Numbered from the stretch's first letter, positions 36,653 through 45,261 are shown. The stretch: 64,000 nt of DNA from Cyclobacteriaceae bacterium (GCA_016787565.1 JAEUUG010000016.1:62001-126000), one strand, 5' to 3'. The notes: a model not told the origin generated them from the letters alone. Made by a program: numbers and translations.

Positions 36653-37498
36653 ATGTCCATTCAAAAAATTCTGATACCCACTGATTTTTCTGCTTCGGCT
36701 GAACCTGGAGTAGAGGTGGCACTGGCCATCGCGAAAAATTTAAAAGCTGAAATCTACTTCTTCCACTTTTATGAAGAAGTTTTTGAACTTAGTCATGTGC
36801 CCAATGTAAAGAATCCGGAACTTTCACCAGCGCAACAAACTGCCCTGGCGCACATTCATGCTGAAATGGATAAACTTGTAACAAGAGCGCGCCATGCCGG
36901 ATTAAATGCCACACCAATCGTCATTCGCAATCGTAGTGAGGAAAAAATTGAAGAATATATCACTGCGCGTCAGATTGATCTGGTTATTATGGGAACGCAC
37001 GGTGTCAGGGGATTCCGTGAATTTGTAGTTGGATCGAATGCGCAGTACGTTTTACGCCACAGTCCCATACCAGTGTTGGTAGTCAAGCAGATTTCCGATC
37101 AGGTCGAATTCAACGATATACTCTTTGCATCACGGTTTGATGAGGATGTTCGCACACCCTTATCGTTCATCCTAGCGCTAGCGGAAGTTTTCAAATCCAC
37201 TATACACCTTTTGTTTGTCAGTTCCATCCTGCTACCAACAGGTGAAGAAAACGCGATGGCCCGTATTCGAGATTTGATTCGTCAGTTTCCGGAAACAAAT
37301 TTTTCAATCAACTACAGCGAAACAAACGATGAAGAATTAGCTATTGATCAAATTGCCAGGGAAGTGGGCGCTGACCTGATTGCCCTGACAACCCACGATC
37401 ATCAGGGATTACTCAAAATATTTTCACGGAGTGTTGCTGAACATCTGGCAAACCACGAATCACTTCCTGTGTTGGTAATTCCGGAACTGGAACATTGA
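36653..37498 (+). CDS. Universal stress protein, two UspA domains
   Basis: A 281-residue tandem Usp protein. The first domain (1-145) starts IQKILIPTDFSASAEPG and keeps the ATP-binding signature MGTHGVRGFREFVVGSNAQ with HSPIPVLVV. The second domain (about 150-281) ends LTTHDHQGLLKIFSRSVAEH then ESLPVLVI, a degenerate version lacking the glycine-rich loop. Usp proteins are induced under stress and growth arrest. It is likely co-transcribed with the cupin gene. Confidence 0.92.
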   Translation: MSIQKILIPTDFSASAEPGVEVALAIAKNLKAEIYFFHFYEEVFELSHVPNVKNPELSPAQQTALAHIHAEMDKLVTRARHAGLNATPIVIRNRSEEKIEEYITARQIDLVIMGTHGVRGFREFVVGSNAQYVLRHSPIPVLVVKQISDQVEFNDILFASRFDEDVRTPLSFILALAEVFKSTIHLLFVSSILLPTGEENAMARIRDLIRQFPETNFSINYSETNDEELAIDQIAREVGADLIALTTHDHQGLLKIFSRSVAEHLANHESLPVLVIPELEH

Positions 37499-37643
37499 TG
37501 CTGAGAAAACTACGCAGTGGAATAAAAATAGTTTTCGTGAAAGGTTAAAAAAGTTTACCTTCATAAAAACTATTTTACTTCAATTCGTCCCGTTGTAAAA
37601 ATTATTCTCCAAATCCCGGTTCCCTATGCATCATCATTTGAAT

Positions 37644-37655
37644 ATACGATCGTAT
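37644..37655. promoter_or_regulatory. Perfect 12-base palindrome, candidate operator
   Basis: ATACGATCGTAT is a perfect inverted repeat in the 246-base gap between the stress gene and the small membrane peptide gene, about 90 bases upstream of the latter. ATACGA recurs at 37662. A dimeric regulator could bind here; there is no direct evidence. Confidence 0.3.
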
Positions 37656-37744
37656 TTATTAATACGACTATGTAATAGCTACCATCATTTCCCTACTAAA
37701 CTGACGCCATCAGTTTTCTCCTTTTCACTTTAACCCAATTAACC

Positions 37745-37861
37745 ATGATCAGACTAGCGCTTGCGGTTGGATTTCTAGCCGTATTCGGAATTGCAGCATA
37801 CGTTATCGTTTTGTTGCTGACCAACTATTTCTCAAACAAAAACAAACCAAACAACAAGTAA
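37745..37861 (+). CDS. 38-residue single-pass membrane peptide
   Basis: ATG 37745 to TAA 37861 encodes MIRLALAVGFLAVFGIAAYV, continuing as a hydrophobic helix and ending with a polar Asn/Lys tail (SNKNKPNNK). The stop is three bases before the ATG of the SPFH gene, implying translational coupling. It has a helix of about 22 residues and a positively charged tail. Not recognised as a family; small membrane proteins often partner with neighbouring SPFH-type proteins, which is the inference here. Confidence 0.6.
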   Translation: MIRLALAVGFLAVFGIAAYVIVLLLTNYFSNKNKPNNK

Positions 37862-37864
37862 ACT

Positions 37865-38587
37865 ATGAATCCAGTAATCTCAAAAAAAACCATCGCCCTG
37901 GGCGTTGTAGCTGTGATGGCTTTGGTATTATTTTCTATTGTCAATCCGTTCTCCTGGAATGATGCCGGAAACAGAACGGTTGTAGAGCGAACAAATGGTG
38001 AACAAATTGTTCAGTTCGCTCCCGGCATATTCTATGCCGGATTTTTTGCTAAAGAAAAAGAATGGCCGAACCAGATTTCGGTAACGTATCAGGAAGAAAA
38101 TGCTAAGCTGGAGTTAGAAGACAATGGTATTGAGGTCGGGCAGATCATGATCCGCTTCAGCGATGCCACTACAGCCAATGTAAAAGGTATCACCCAATTC
38201 ATACTGCCATCGGATGAAAAGGAGATGATTCTGATCCATAACACACACCGCACACCTCAATCGCTGGTGGTGAAACGCCTTGCACCGTATACGAAAGAAT
38301 GTTTACAGTCATCCGCACAATTGATGAGCAGCGAAAAGCACTATGGTGGAGGAAGAGCCCAAATGGCCCAGGATTTTATGGATCAATTAAAAGAAGGCGT
38401 TTACCTTCTCAAAACAGAAGAGAATGTTGTGTTTGATTCACTGGAGCAGGAAAAGAAAAGAGTTTATCAAACAGAAATTCAGTACGACAAAAAAACGTCT
38501 GCCCCTAAACGCAAACTCTCTTCTATCAAAGAATACGGCATCACCGTAGCCGATGCTGCCATTACAGATGTTGATTACGAAGAATAA
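37865..38587 (+). CDS. SPFH/band 7 protein, N-terminal part of a frame-disrupted gene
   Basis: A 240-residue N-terminal piece of a prohibitin/flotillin-like protein. A membrane anchor lies at residues 9-27. The SPFH-type domain follows (FAPGIFYAGFFAKEKEWP, then ITVADAAITDVDYEE at the end). Translation stops at TAA 38585-38587. If one T is skipped, GAA GAA AAA GTA GAT continues directly into the downstream frame that encodes the expected SPFH coiled coil. SPFH proteins form membrane scaffolds for proteases or transporters. It is either a frameshifted gene, a sequencing error or a real two-chain arrangement. Confidence 0.75.
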   Translation: MNPVISKKTIALGVVAVMALVLFSIVNPFSWNDAGNRTVVERTNGEQIVQFAPGIFYAGFFAKEKEWPNQISVTYQEENAKLELEDNGIEVGQIMIRFSDATTANVKGITQFILPSDEKEMILIHNTHRTPQSLVVKRLAPYTKECLQSSAQLMSSEKHYGGGRAQMAQDFMDQLKEGVYLLKTEENVVFDSLEQEKKRVYQTEIQYDKKTSAPKRKLSSIKEYGITVADAAITDVDYEE

Positions 38588-39104
38588 AGTAGATCAAAAG
38601 CTGGTTAAGATTATTGATGCTGTAACCAAGTCATCGATTTCAAAACAGGAATTGATGACAGCCCAACAACAAACCCTTACTGCGAAAGCAAAAGGTGAGC
38701 AGGCATTAGTGGAAATTGAGTATCAGCAAAAGCAAGAACAAACCCGCCAGGTAGTAGAAGCGGAAACTAAAGTAAAAGTTGCTGAGCAGGATAAGTTGCA
38801 GCAGAAAATAGCCTACGAAGGTTCAATACTGGAAGCCAAGAAAATCAAAGAGCTGGCGGATGCCCAGGCATACGCCCGCTCCAGAATCATGCAGGCTGAT
38901 GGTGCGCTTGAAATGAAACTGAAAGCACAGGTCGAAGTTCAAAAGGTGTGGGCAGAGGCTTTCAGTAAATATACAGGCGCGGTAGTTCCGCAGATTCAAA
39001 CCGGAGGTGGAGCAACGACCAACGGAGCCTTGAACTTCATGGATATCATGACCGCTAAAACCGCCAAAGACTTCGCGCTCGACTTGAAAAACAAGACCAA
39101 CTAG
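38553..39104 (+). CDS. SPFH/band 7 protein, C-terminal coiled coil in the +1 frame
   Basis: This frame encodes up to 183 residues from ATG 38553 and overlaps the N-terminal piece by 35 bases. The first 11 codons (MLPLQMLITKN) read an alternative frame of the upstream gene. From KVDQKLVKIIDAVTKSSISKQ onward it is a typical flotillin-like tail: AKAKGEQALVEIEYQQKQEQ, a long charged coiled coil (about 40-125), and a glycine-rich end near residue 150. ATG codons at 38553 and 38568 could allow reinitiation after the stop at 38587. A terminator follows at 39128. Confidence 0.65.
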   Translation: MLPLQMLITKNKVDQKLVKIIDAVTKSSISKQELMTAQQQTLTAKAKGEQALVEIEYQQKQEQTRQVVEAETKVKVAEQDKLQQKIAYEGSILEAKKIKELADAQAYARSRIMQADGALEMKLKAQVEVQKVWAEAFSKYTGAVVPQIQTGGGATTNGALNFMDIMTAKTAKDFALDLKNKTN

Positions 39105-39127
39105 TTCACAAATTTCCTAGTATATCT

Positions 39128-39162
39128 GAGGGACAGGAATCAAATCCTGTCTCTTTTTTTTG
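39128..39162 (+). terminator. Rho-independent terminator after the SPFH gene
   Basis: GACAGGA (39132-39138) pairs with TCCTGTC (39145-39151), followed by CTTTTTTTT. Confidence 0.8.
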
Positions 39163-39272
39163 TCATATGCTCATATTCTGTTAAAAAAAGAATAATTTAT
39201 TTCATCAACATTTCGATAAAAGGTTGAATTTTATACACCCGGTTTCACAATCTGTGTGTCCTTTCCAAGCCC

Positions 39273-40325
39273 ATGCCTGCACCTCAAATGCACAGCCTAA
39301 ACCTAAAACAGGTCTTGCTTTATTGCCTGACCGGAATGTTGTTGGGATTGATCTACATCGCGTTGGTCAATGGCTTTTCGCATAGCTATCCTTTTATCAA
39401 TGGTGTAATCATCGGAATATTGCTCGGTGCGATGATCGGAGTATTTGAAATCTATCTTTTTGGGCAGCGGTTACAGCGTTATCCTTTTTTTGTGATGCTA
39501 TCCATCCGTGTATGCACGTACATAACTTGCATTACAGTCATTATCCTGATCGTAGTAACAACCACCCGTTCAGTACGTCACGAGCAGATATTTTTAGCAG
39601 CTCTTCAAAGCGAAGAATCACTTGCCTATATCTTTCATGGAAACTTTAAAACGGCTATCACCTACACCTTTCTTGCTGCTGTGTTGGCAAACTTCATTCG
39701 GCTGGTCAGCTTCAAAATCGGAAGAGGCATGCCCACGAACTTCTTCTTAGGCCTTTATTATCAACCCAAATTGGTGGAACGAATCTTTATATTTTTGAAC
39801 ATCAGCAATGCCGATCACGTATTGAAAAAAAATAACCTCGAAACCTACCATCAATTCATCCACGAAATCTATTGCGCTATTTCAGTTGCTGCTATCCATC
39901 ACAATGCCTATGTATATGAATATGTAGATGATCAAATGATTGTTTACTGGAAAGCAAACCATAAAGCACGCTCAAGTTCATGGCTTTTCTTTTGTAAAGA
40001 GATTTCCACCGTAATGCGCAATCGTCAGGATTATACTGAAAAGACATATGGCATAGTTCCAAAACTTCGATGCGTTCTTCACGGTGGAAATGTGATTCAG
40101 GCAGAAATTGGTGAATTAAAAACTGAAATTGTCTTTCATGGGGATGTGCTGAATACCGCAGCACGCATGATGAGCGTGGCGCATGAAAAAAAGCAAGAGT
40201 TCGTTGCCTCGCAATATATTGTTGACAGGTTAACACCACCGGATGAAAAAATCCATCATCCCATTGGAGAAATTGAATTGCGCGGAAAACAAATTCCCGT
40301 TTCACTTTACTCCATGCTTCCATGA
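39273..40325 (+). CDS. Membrane class III nucleotide cyclase homologue, C2-like (first metal Asp lost)
   Basis: A 350-residue protein with about four membrane helices (12-34, 41-62, 73-97, 126-145) and a cytoplasmic cyclase domain (about 168-350). The strand that normally bears the first metal Asp reads FLNISNAD, with N176 aligned to D175 of the next protein. The second metal site reads YVDDQM (D220), with the usual Gly replaced by D219. The transition-state pair is intact: N294 and R298 in GDVLNTAARM. Alone it should bind metal poorly; it fits the C2 role of a cyclase heterodimer. Its TGA overlaps the next ATG (ATGA). Confidence 0.88.
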   Translation: MPAPQMHSLNLKQVLLYCLTGMLLGLIYIALVNGFSHSYPFINGVIIGILLGAMIGVFEIYLFGQRLQRYPFFVMLSIRVCTYITCITVIILIVVTTTRSVRHEQIFLAALQSEESLAYIFHGNFKTAITYTFLAAVLANFIRLVSFKIGRGMPTNFFLGLYYQPKLVERIFIFLNISNADHVLKKNNLETYHQFIHEIYCAISVAAIHHNAYVYEYVDDQMIVYWKANHKARSSSWLFFCKEISTVMRNRQDYTEKTYGIVPKLRCVLHGGNVIQAEIGELKTEIVFHGDVLNTAARMMSVAHEKKQEFVASQYIVDRLTPPDEKIHHPIGEIELRGKQIPVSLYSMLP

Positions 40326-41383
40326 CAGGCCAGCAGGTTTTTCAGCGCAAGCGATCAGCAGGAACCATCCTGCTTTCTTCAGTTATACTCGGACTAGCTT
40401 ACCCGATGGTGGCTGACAATCCGGAAGATTGGTCGGCCAGACTGAATGGGTTGCTCATCGGATTCTTTGGCGGCATAGCAATCATTTTCTTTGAGTTATA
40501 CGTATTTTTTCTTCCACGCAGAATTTACTCCTTCACATTTATCCTTATCAGCAAGATACTAACCTATACACTGACGTTTATTTTTCTCATTGTCCTTATC
40601 ATATCACTCACCCGGAGTACACAAAAAAATATGTCACTCATTGCGTATTTCAAAGACGCTGCCTTCCGGCATTTTCTAATGGAGGAAGATTTCCACATAA
40701 TTGCACTATACACACTCCTGGCAGTAATAGTCGTCATCACCACCCGTCAGTTTTCCCGAAAAATGGGACCTGGCGAACTTTTCAATTTCATTATTGGAAA
40801 ATACCACAAACCAAAAAGAGAGCATAGGATTTTTCTGACCATTGATCTTCAAAATTCCACTGGCATTGCAGAGAATCTTGGCGAACTAAAATATCATGAA
40901 TTTCTGAAGCGCTACTTCTATGATTTAACCTATAGCATTGCAGCTAACCAGGGCCAAATCTATCGCTATGTAGGTGATCAGATTATGATCAGTTGGCTAC
41001 TATCCGTGGGCTTGAAGAACAACCATGCGCTCCAGTGCTTCTTCAATGCACAGGAGTTCATGATAGCGCATGAAAATTTTTACGTACAGCATTTTGGCAT
41101 TGCCCCGAAATTCAGAGGCGTGCTCGACATGGGTGAAGTATTGACAGCCGAAATCGGACTGGATAAACAACAAACTGTTTTCTATGGCGATGTAATGCAC
41201 CGAATGCCTGCCATTGAAAAGATCTGTAAAGACAAGCAACAAGATATTCTGTTAAGTGAGTACCTGGCCGCTCCACTTCGGCAAAGACGGGATACTCAAT
41301 TTGATTTTTGCACAACGTTGCATGATGAAACCACAGGCACCATTCAATTATTAACTGCCAAACCTGTTGCCGGCACGTATTGA
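40322..41383 (+). CDS. Membrane class III nucleotide cyclase homologue, C1-like (Asn/Arg pair lost)
   Basis: A 353-residue paralogue of the preceding protein with the same helix arrangement (about 14-30, 42-63, 70-97, 124-140). Both metal-binding Asp are present: D175 in FLTIDLQNST and D219 in YVGDQIM. The transition-state residues are lost: GDVMHRMPAIEK has H293 for Asn and A297 for Arg. This is the mirror image of its neighbour's defects. Mammalian adenylyl cyclase divides these roles in the same way, C1 giving the Asp pair and C2 the Asn/Arg pair. ATP versus GTP specificity cannot be judged because the usual Lys is Arg (YRYVGD). Confidence 0.88.
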   Translation: MTGQQVFQRKRSAGTILLSSVILGLAYPMVADNPEDWSARLNGLLIGFFGGIAIIFFELYVFFLPRRIYSFTFILISKILTYTLTFIFLIVLIISLTRSTQKNMSLIAYFKDAAFRHFLMEEDFHIIALYTLLAVIVVITTRQFSRKMGPGELFNFIIGKYHKPKREHRIFLTIDLQNSTGIAENLGELKYHEFLKRYFYDLTYSIAANQGQIYRYVGDQIMISWLLSVGLKNNHALQCFFNAQEFMIAHENFYVQHFGIAPKFRGVLDMGEVLTAEIGLDKQQTVFYGDVMHRMPAIEKICKDKQQDILLSEYLAAPLRQRRDTQFDFCTTLHDETTGTIQLLTAKPVAGTY

Positions 41384-41450
41384 AATGTTGCTTCTCGCAT
41401 CACAATCAGAAAAATTATAGTAGATTGACTCTGTAACGGATGTACATCCA

Positions 41451-42515
41451 ATGAAAAATCGATCGCAACTTTCGAGAAGAAAATTTCTGAAAGCCACCGC
41501 CCTTACAGGAGCAGCCTTCACCCTTCCTATTTTCACGATTATGAGCAAATCACCTACAACAGAAGAAATCATCGGGCATGGTGATTTCCGCTACAAGGTT
41601 CATAAAACCTGGGGAAATCTCGACCCTGAAAAAACACCTGTAAAAAATTGTCATGAAATGGTGATGGATAAAAAAGGAAGACTCATCATGATCACCGATG
41701 AGGTAAAAAACAACATCATCATCTATGATCGATCCGGCAAACTGATCAGCACGTGGGGGCATGAATTTCCGGGTGGTCATGGACTTACCTTATTTGATGA
41801 GGGCGGTGAGGAGGTTTTGTTTATCTGCGATCCGGATGCGGGGCGCGTAGTCAAAACCACCCTGGATGGTAAATTACTATTGGAATTATCCCACCCAAAA
41901 AATATTGGAGTTTATGACACTGTACAACCTTATAAACCAACCGAAACAGCCATTGCTCCAAATGGAGATATCTATGTAGCCGATGGCTATGGCTCACAAT
42001 ACATTTTACAGTTTACGCAACGTGGAGAATTTGTCAGGAAATTTGGCGGCCCGGGCGATGGTGACGCAAACTTCAGCACAGCTCATGGAGTATGCATTGA
42101 CCAGCGCGATAAGCAGAACATTACCTTACTGTGCACATCGCGCGGACACAATTCATTTAAACGCTTCTCGCTCGATGGGAAATATCTCGCTACTATTTTT
42201 CTGCCTGGTGCATTTGTTTGCCGGCCGGTCATCGATGGAGAAAATATTTATTCCGGTGTATGCTGGTCACGGCTCCGCTACCTGAATCAAACCGATAATT
42301 CCGGATTCGTTACTATCCTTAACGGAAAAGATAAAGTAATCTCAAACCCTGGCGGAACGAAACCTGTTTATCAAAACGGATCGCTGCAATTGATAATTCA
42401 GGAGAAACCCATTTTCAAGCACTGTCACGATGTATGCATCGACAATGACAAAAATATTTATGTCTGTCAGTGGAATGCCAACAAAACGTATCCCATCAAA
42501 CTGGAGCGGGTGTAA
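41451..42515 (+). CDS. Tat-exported NHL/6-bladed beta-propeller protein
   Basis: A 354-residue protein with a twin-arginine signal, SRRKFLKATALTGAAF (R9 R10). The rest is an NHL-type propeller, with repeats such as PNGDIYVADGYGSQYILQF and RRGEFVRKFGGPGDGDANF-like blades (the sequence reads QRGEFVRKFGGPGDG). The layout resembles the lyase-type propeller of peptidylglycine alpha-amidating enzymes and related bacterial six-bladed propellers. CHDV near the end and CHEM near the start are conserved-looking Cys-His pairs. Substrate unknown. Confidence 0.82.
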   Translation: MKNRSQLSRRKFLKATALTGAAFTLPIFTIMSKSPTTEEIIGHGDFRYKVHKTWGNLDPEKTPVKNCHEMVMDKKGRLIMITDEVKNNIIIYDRSGKLISTWGHEFPGGHGLTLFDEGGEEVLFICDPDAGRVVKTTLDGKLLLELSHPKNIGVYDTVQPYKPTETAIAPNGDIYVADGYGSQYILQFTQRGEFVRKFGGPGDGDANFSTAHGVCIDQRDKQNITLLCTSRGHNSFKRFSLDGKYLATIFLPGAFVCRPVIDGENIYSGVCWSRLRYLNQTDNSGFVTILNGKDKVISNPGGTKPVYQNGSLQLIIQEKPIFKHCHDVCIDNDKNIYVCQWNANKTYPIKLERV

Positions 42516-42523
42516 TCCATCGC

Positions 42524-43363
42524 TCAGCTAAACAACGAAAGCTGGTGGTGTTTTAATGAAACTTTTCTTTTCGCAACAACAGGAATGGGGGAACCTGTAT
42601 GCTGGATATGATAGAGTGATGTTTCTTTATCGCGGGAAGCAATGATAATCTCTGTTTGATCCGTCAGACCAGAAAACAAGTTCTCTACAATCTCGGGAGC
42701 GTTATTATTTCTGGACAAATGCGCCAGAAACAAATGACTCATAAAGGGTGGCCGGTGTTCCAGAAACAATTCCATCGCCTGTCTGTTCGATAAGTGACCA
42801 TTCCCTCCGCGGATGCGGTTTTTTAAGGACAAGGGATATCGCCCGTTCTCCAGCATGTCTTCATCGTAGTTCGCTTCCAGGAATGCGGCATGGCATTGTT
42901 TGAAATGTGCAATAACATGCGCACAGGAAACTCCGATATCTGTGAAGATTCCTACCTGAACACCATTGCCCGATACAACAAAACTATGCGGATCAACCGC
43001 ATCATGAAATTTCGGAAAAGCTGTAACAGTCAAATTACCGATCTGAACAGGATCGTAGGCACGGAACGAAAAAGTCTGATCTTCCCGTAACATCAGGTTA
43101 CCATTTCGCAAGGTCGGAGGCGTGATGTAAACAGGAAGCCGATGTTTTTTAGCAAGCGCTGCAACACCATGTATATGATCACCATGTTCGTGAGACACAA
43201 AAACAGCCTTCACTTTTTTGATCGACAACTCCAGACGCTTCAACCGCTTTTCGATTTCACGGCACGAAATACCACCATCAATCAAAACAGCCTCTTCCTG
43301 ATTACCGATGTAGTAACAATTGCCATTGCTTCCGGAATTCAGTGAGGCTACAAATAAAGACAT
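42524..43363 (-). CDS. Metallo-beta-lactamase fold hydrolase (WalJ/YycJ-like)
   Basis: A 279-residue MBL-fold protein. It starts FVASLNSGSNGNCYYIG, the typical WalJ/YycJ opening, and carries the zinc motif VSHEHGDHIHG (HxHxDH). Later ligands are in FTDIGVS, GNGHLSN and FLAHLSRNNN. In Firmicutes YycJ/WalJ is a nuclease-like or cell-wall-coordination protein; in Bacteroidota the role is not established. It is the downstream member of a minus-strand pair with the lipoprotein gene. Confidence 0.9.
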   Translation of the reverse strand: MSLFVASLNSGSNGNCYYIGNQEEAVLIDGGISCREIEKRLKRLELSIKKVKAVFVSHEHGDHIHGVAALAKKHRLPVYITPPTLRNGNLMLREDQTFSFRAYDPVQIGNLTVTAFPKFHDAVDPHSFVVSGNGVQVGIFTDIGVSCAHVIAHFKQCHAAFLEANYDEDMLENGRYPLSLKNRIRGGNGHLSNRQAMELFLEHRPPFMSHLFLAHLSRNNNAPEIVENLFSGLTDQTEIIIASRDKETSLYHIQHTGSPIPVVAKRKVSLKHHQLSLFS

Positions 43364-43376
43364 TTTTCGTTACGTT

Positions 43377-44489
43377 TCAGCGACACTTTCTGTATGTTAG
43401 ATGAAGAGCAGAGGAGGAATTAGACGGCATATTGGTTTCAATACGTTTTACCGGATATTGATTACTGCCATACTCATATTGGTACATGGATGCATAGACT
43501 CCCGTTCCAATTTGCAAGGGATTATTTTTACTGCCGGCAGTTGGCAAAACCATAAATTCCGGTCCAAAGTATGTCAAAAGAGCGGGTTGATTCTGCAATG
43601 CCTCCAGAAACAATTGACTGTAATTCGGGTGACCATCATAGGCTTCATAGACTAAACTTCCCACATTCTTAACATTTCCGTCTTCTGCATAAATTATCGG
43701 AAATTCACCGCCATTGACATACCCAAAATTGACCGTTTTTCCACTAGCCCCATACTCAAAATACATTTCATTGCCAAGCTGTGTTTTGATCGTGCTAATT
43801 TTATCCCCATCGTATAAAATATTAAAAGTGGTACACGATAATAGCGAGGTGATTCTCTTTATGTGCGCAACAGATGTTCCACTATATGAAACCAACAAAT
43901 GACTGACATAATCAGGACTGTCCTGAGTTTGGACTGATACCAATTCTCCATTCGCACCATATCCATAATCAAGCTTATAGGCTAATTCCATTCCTCTTTC
44001 GCCATGCGCAATGCTGGCTACACGGCACCCGCTATATTTTGGCTGACCGAGGATTCCTTGAAACCTTCCCCCAGTTATGGCAACTTCATCATCCTGAAGC
44101 GTTTCCGCATTCAAAGAAAACGAACCCCTGACTTCATCCTTATCAAAATCGATGGTAACACTCCCGCTTACCCCAAAATAAAAAATACCATTTTCGTTGA
44201 TATACTCACCGACAGCAAATCCATCAGGCAGATCAGATGGATTTTGCTGATTAGAATTCTCGTTTGAAACAACTACTGAAAAATTCCCTGACTTCTTTTC
44301 GGTTAACCAAATCGTAATGGTCTCTACATTTCTTTTCAAAACTACTTGGACCCCTGTTCCAGTATCTGTTATACTAACTTGTTCGGGTACAAAGGGAACA
44401 CTGTTAATTGTTGCCGACCCGGTCAAATCAAGTTCTTCGCAAGAAATTAGACAGAGCAGAAGAAACAAGTGACTGATAGTTCGTCTCAT
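43377..44489 (-). CDS. Lipoprotein of unknown function
   Basis: A 370-residue lipoprotein with signal MRRTISHLFLLLCLISC; the lipidated Cys is residue 17. Residues 30-150 look like a beta sandwich with DEVRGSFSLNAETLQDDEV and GGRFQGILG, like the DUF6252-type domains of Bacteroidota. Residues 165-365 resemble a DUF4595-like region (GELVSVQTQDSPDYVSHLLVSYS, later FNILYDGDKISTIK and YRYEYGSNQYPVKRIET-type text). These are structural impressions only. It may be co-transcribed with the MBL gene 13 bases downstream. Confidence 0.7.
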   Translation of the reverse strand: MRRTISHLFLLLCLISCEELDLTGSATINSVPFVPEQVSITDTGTGVQVVLKRNVETITIWLTEKKSGNFSVVVSNENSNQQNPSDLPDGFAVGEYINENGIFYFGVSGSVTIDFDKDEVRGSFSLNAETLQDDEVAITGGRFQGILGQPKYSGCRVASIAHGERGMELAYKLDYGYGANGELVSVQTQDSPDYVSHLLVSYSGTSVAHIKRITSLLSCTTFNILYDGDKISTIKTQLGNEMYFEYGASGKTVNFGYVNGGEFPIIYAEDGNVKNVGSLVYEAYDGHPNYSQLFLEALQNQPALLTYFGPEFMVLPTAGSKNNPLQIGTGVYASMYQYEYGSNQYPVKRIETNMPSNSSSALHLTYRKCR

Positions 44490-44535
44490 AATTTTAGGCT
44501 TCTATTAAGCATTGTTATTTATCAAATTATTTGTT

Positions 44536-45159
44536 TCATAAAAACCGCATAATGACATAACCTGCAGCAGTAAAGATAAGTCCGATAAAACTTAATAATG
44601 TAGTCAGAAACCAACGATCGAAGAAAGAATCTATTTCAGGCTCACGCGGATGAGCAGGATCAACCAATAACGGAACAAGCTCGTCTACTTCATAGGGTGG
44701 ATTGGAATAACTGGTGGTGCTGTGGTATTGAATGGTCTTACCCTGAAGTTGATATTCGATCAGCGGGGCAAACATCGTCATCGGTCTGCCAGCACTGTCG
44801 TAATTAATAACTTTTTCGTACGCCAACACTTTGCCTGAAATGCGTTCTGCACGTTTACCAAAATTATACTCACGGTTTCCAAAAAACAACCCTAACCCCA
44901 GCAGGATTAAACCGATGGTGGAAAATATCATACCCAGCATCCGGGGAAGATTGGTGGAAATCTTTTCATGCTCCACACGGATAGCGTCAAATTCCAACTC
45001 ATCCTGCGTTTTGATTTCATCCTCCAGCCGCTTTACAAATGCCAGGGCCTGCTCGGCATTTAACCCCAACGATTCCTGCGCATACTGTACAGCTTCCAGT
45101 TGTTCACCAGTCTCCAGCAAGAAGGTAAGGTGTTCTTTTTGTTCATCTGTTATGGGCAT
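44536..45159 (-). CDS. DUF3592-type membrane protein with ribosomal L7/L12-like N-terminus
   Basis: A 207-residue protein. Residues 1-50 (EQLEAVQYAQESLGLNAEQA) resemble the helical L7/L12 C-terminal-like motif that is often attached to membrane proteins. Membrane helices lie at about 75-93 and 184-204. Between them is a DUF3592-like beta domain with APLIEYQLQGKTIQYHSTTS and LLVDPAHPREPEIDSFFDRWF. Function unknown. It is divergent from the DUF3817 gene. Confidence 0.75.
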   Translation of the reverse strand: MPITDEQKEHLTFLLETGEQLEAVQYAQESLGLNAEQALAFVKRLEDEIKTQDELEFDAIRVEHEKISTNLPRMLGMIFSTIGLILLGLGLFFGNREYNFGKRAERISGKVLAYEKVINYDSAGRPMTMFAPLIEYQLQGKTIQYHSTTSYSNPPYEVDELVPLLVDPAHPREPEIDSFFDRWFLTTLLSFIGLIFTAAGYVIMRFL

Positions 45160-45249
45160 AGAGCAAGATAATGCTTACAAAAATAAACAAATGATTCACG
45201 CTTATATGCGGATCAAAAAATCACAAGACTGAATTTTTGAATGATTCAT

Positions 45250-45257
45250 TAGCTTTG
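45250..45257 (+). promoter_or_regulatory. Possible -7 element TAGCTTTG of the DUF3817 gene
   Basis: TAGCTTTG is a full match to TAnnTTTG and ends four bases before the ATG at 45262, suggesting a leaderless transcript. Confidence 0.42.
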
Positions 45258-45261
45258 CCGG

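Noticed and set aside
37660..37678. TAATACGACTATG resembles a T7 phage promoter core
   Set aside because: Only the first part matches and no phage RNA polymerase or phage gene is present; the similarity overlaps the ATACGA repeat.
38580..38600. Programmed +1 frameshift in the SPFH gene
   Set aside because: The P-site codon GAA does not re-pair in the +1 frame and no stimulatory Shine-Dalgarno-like or pseudoknot element was seen; mutation, error or reinitiation is likelier.
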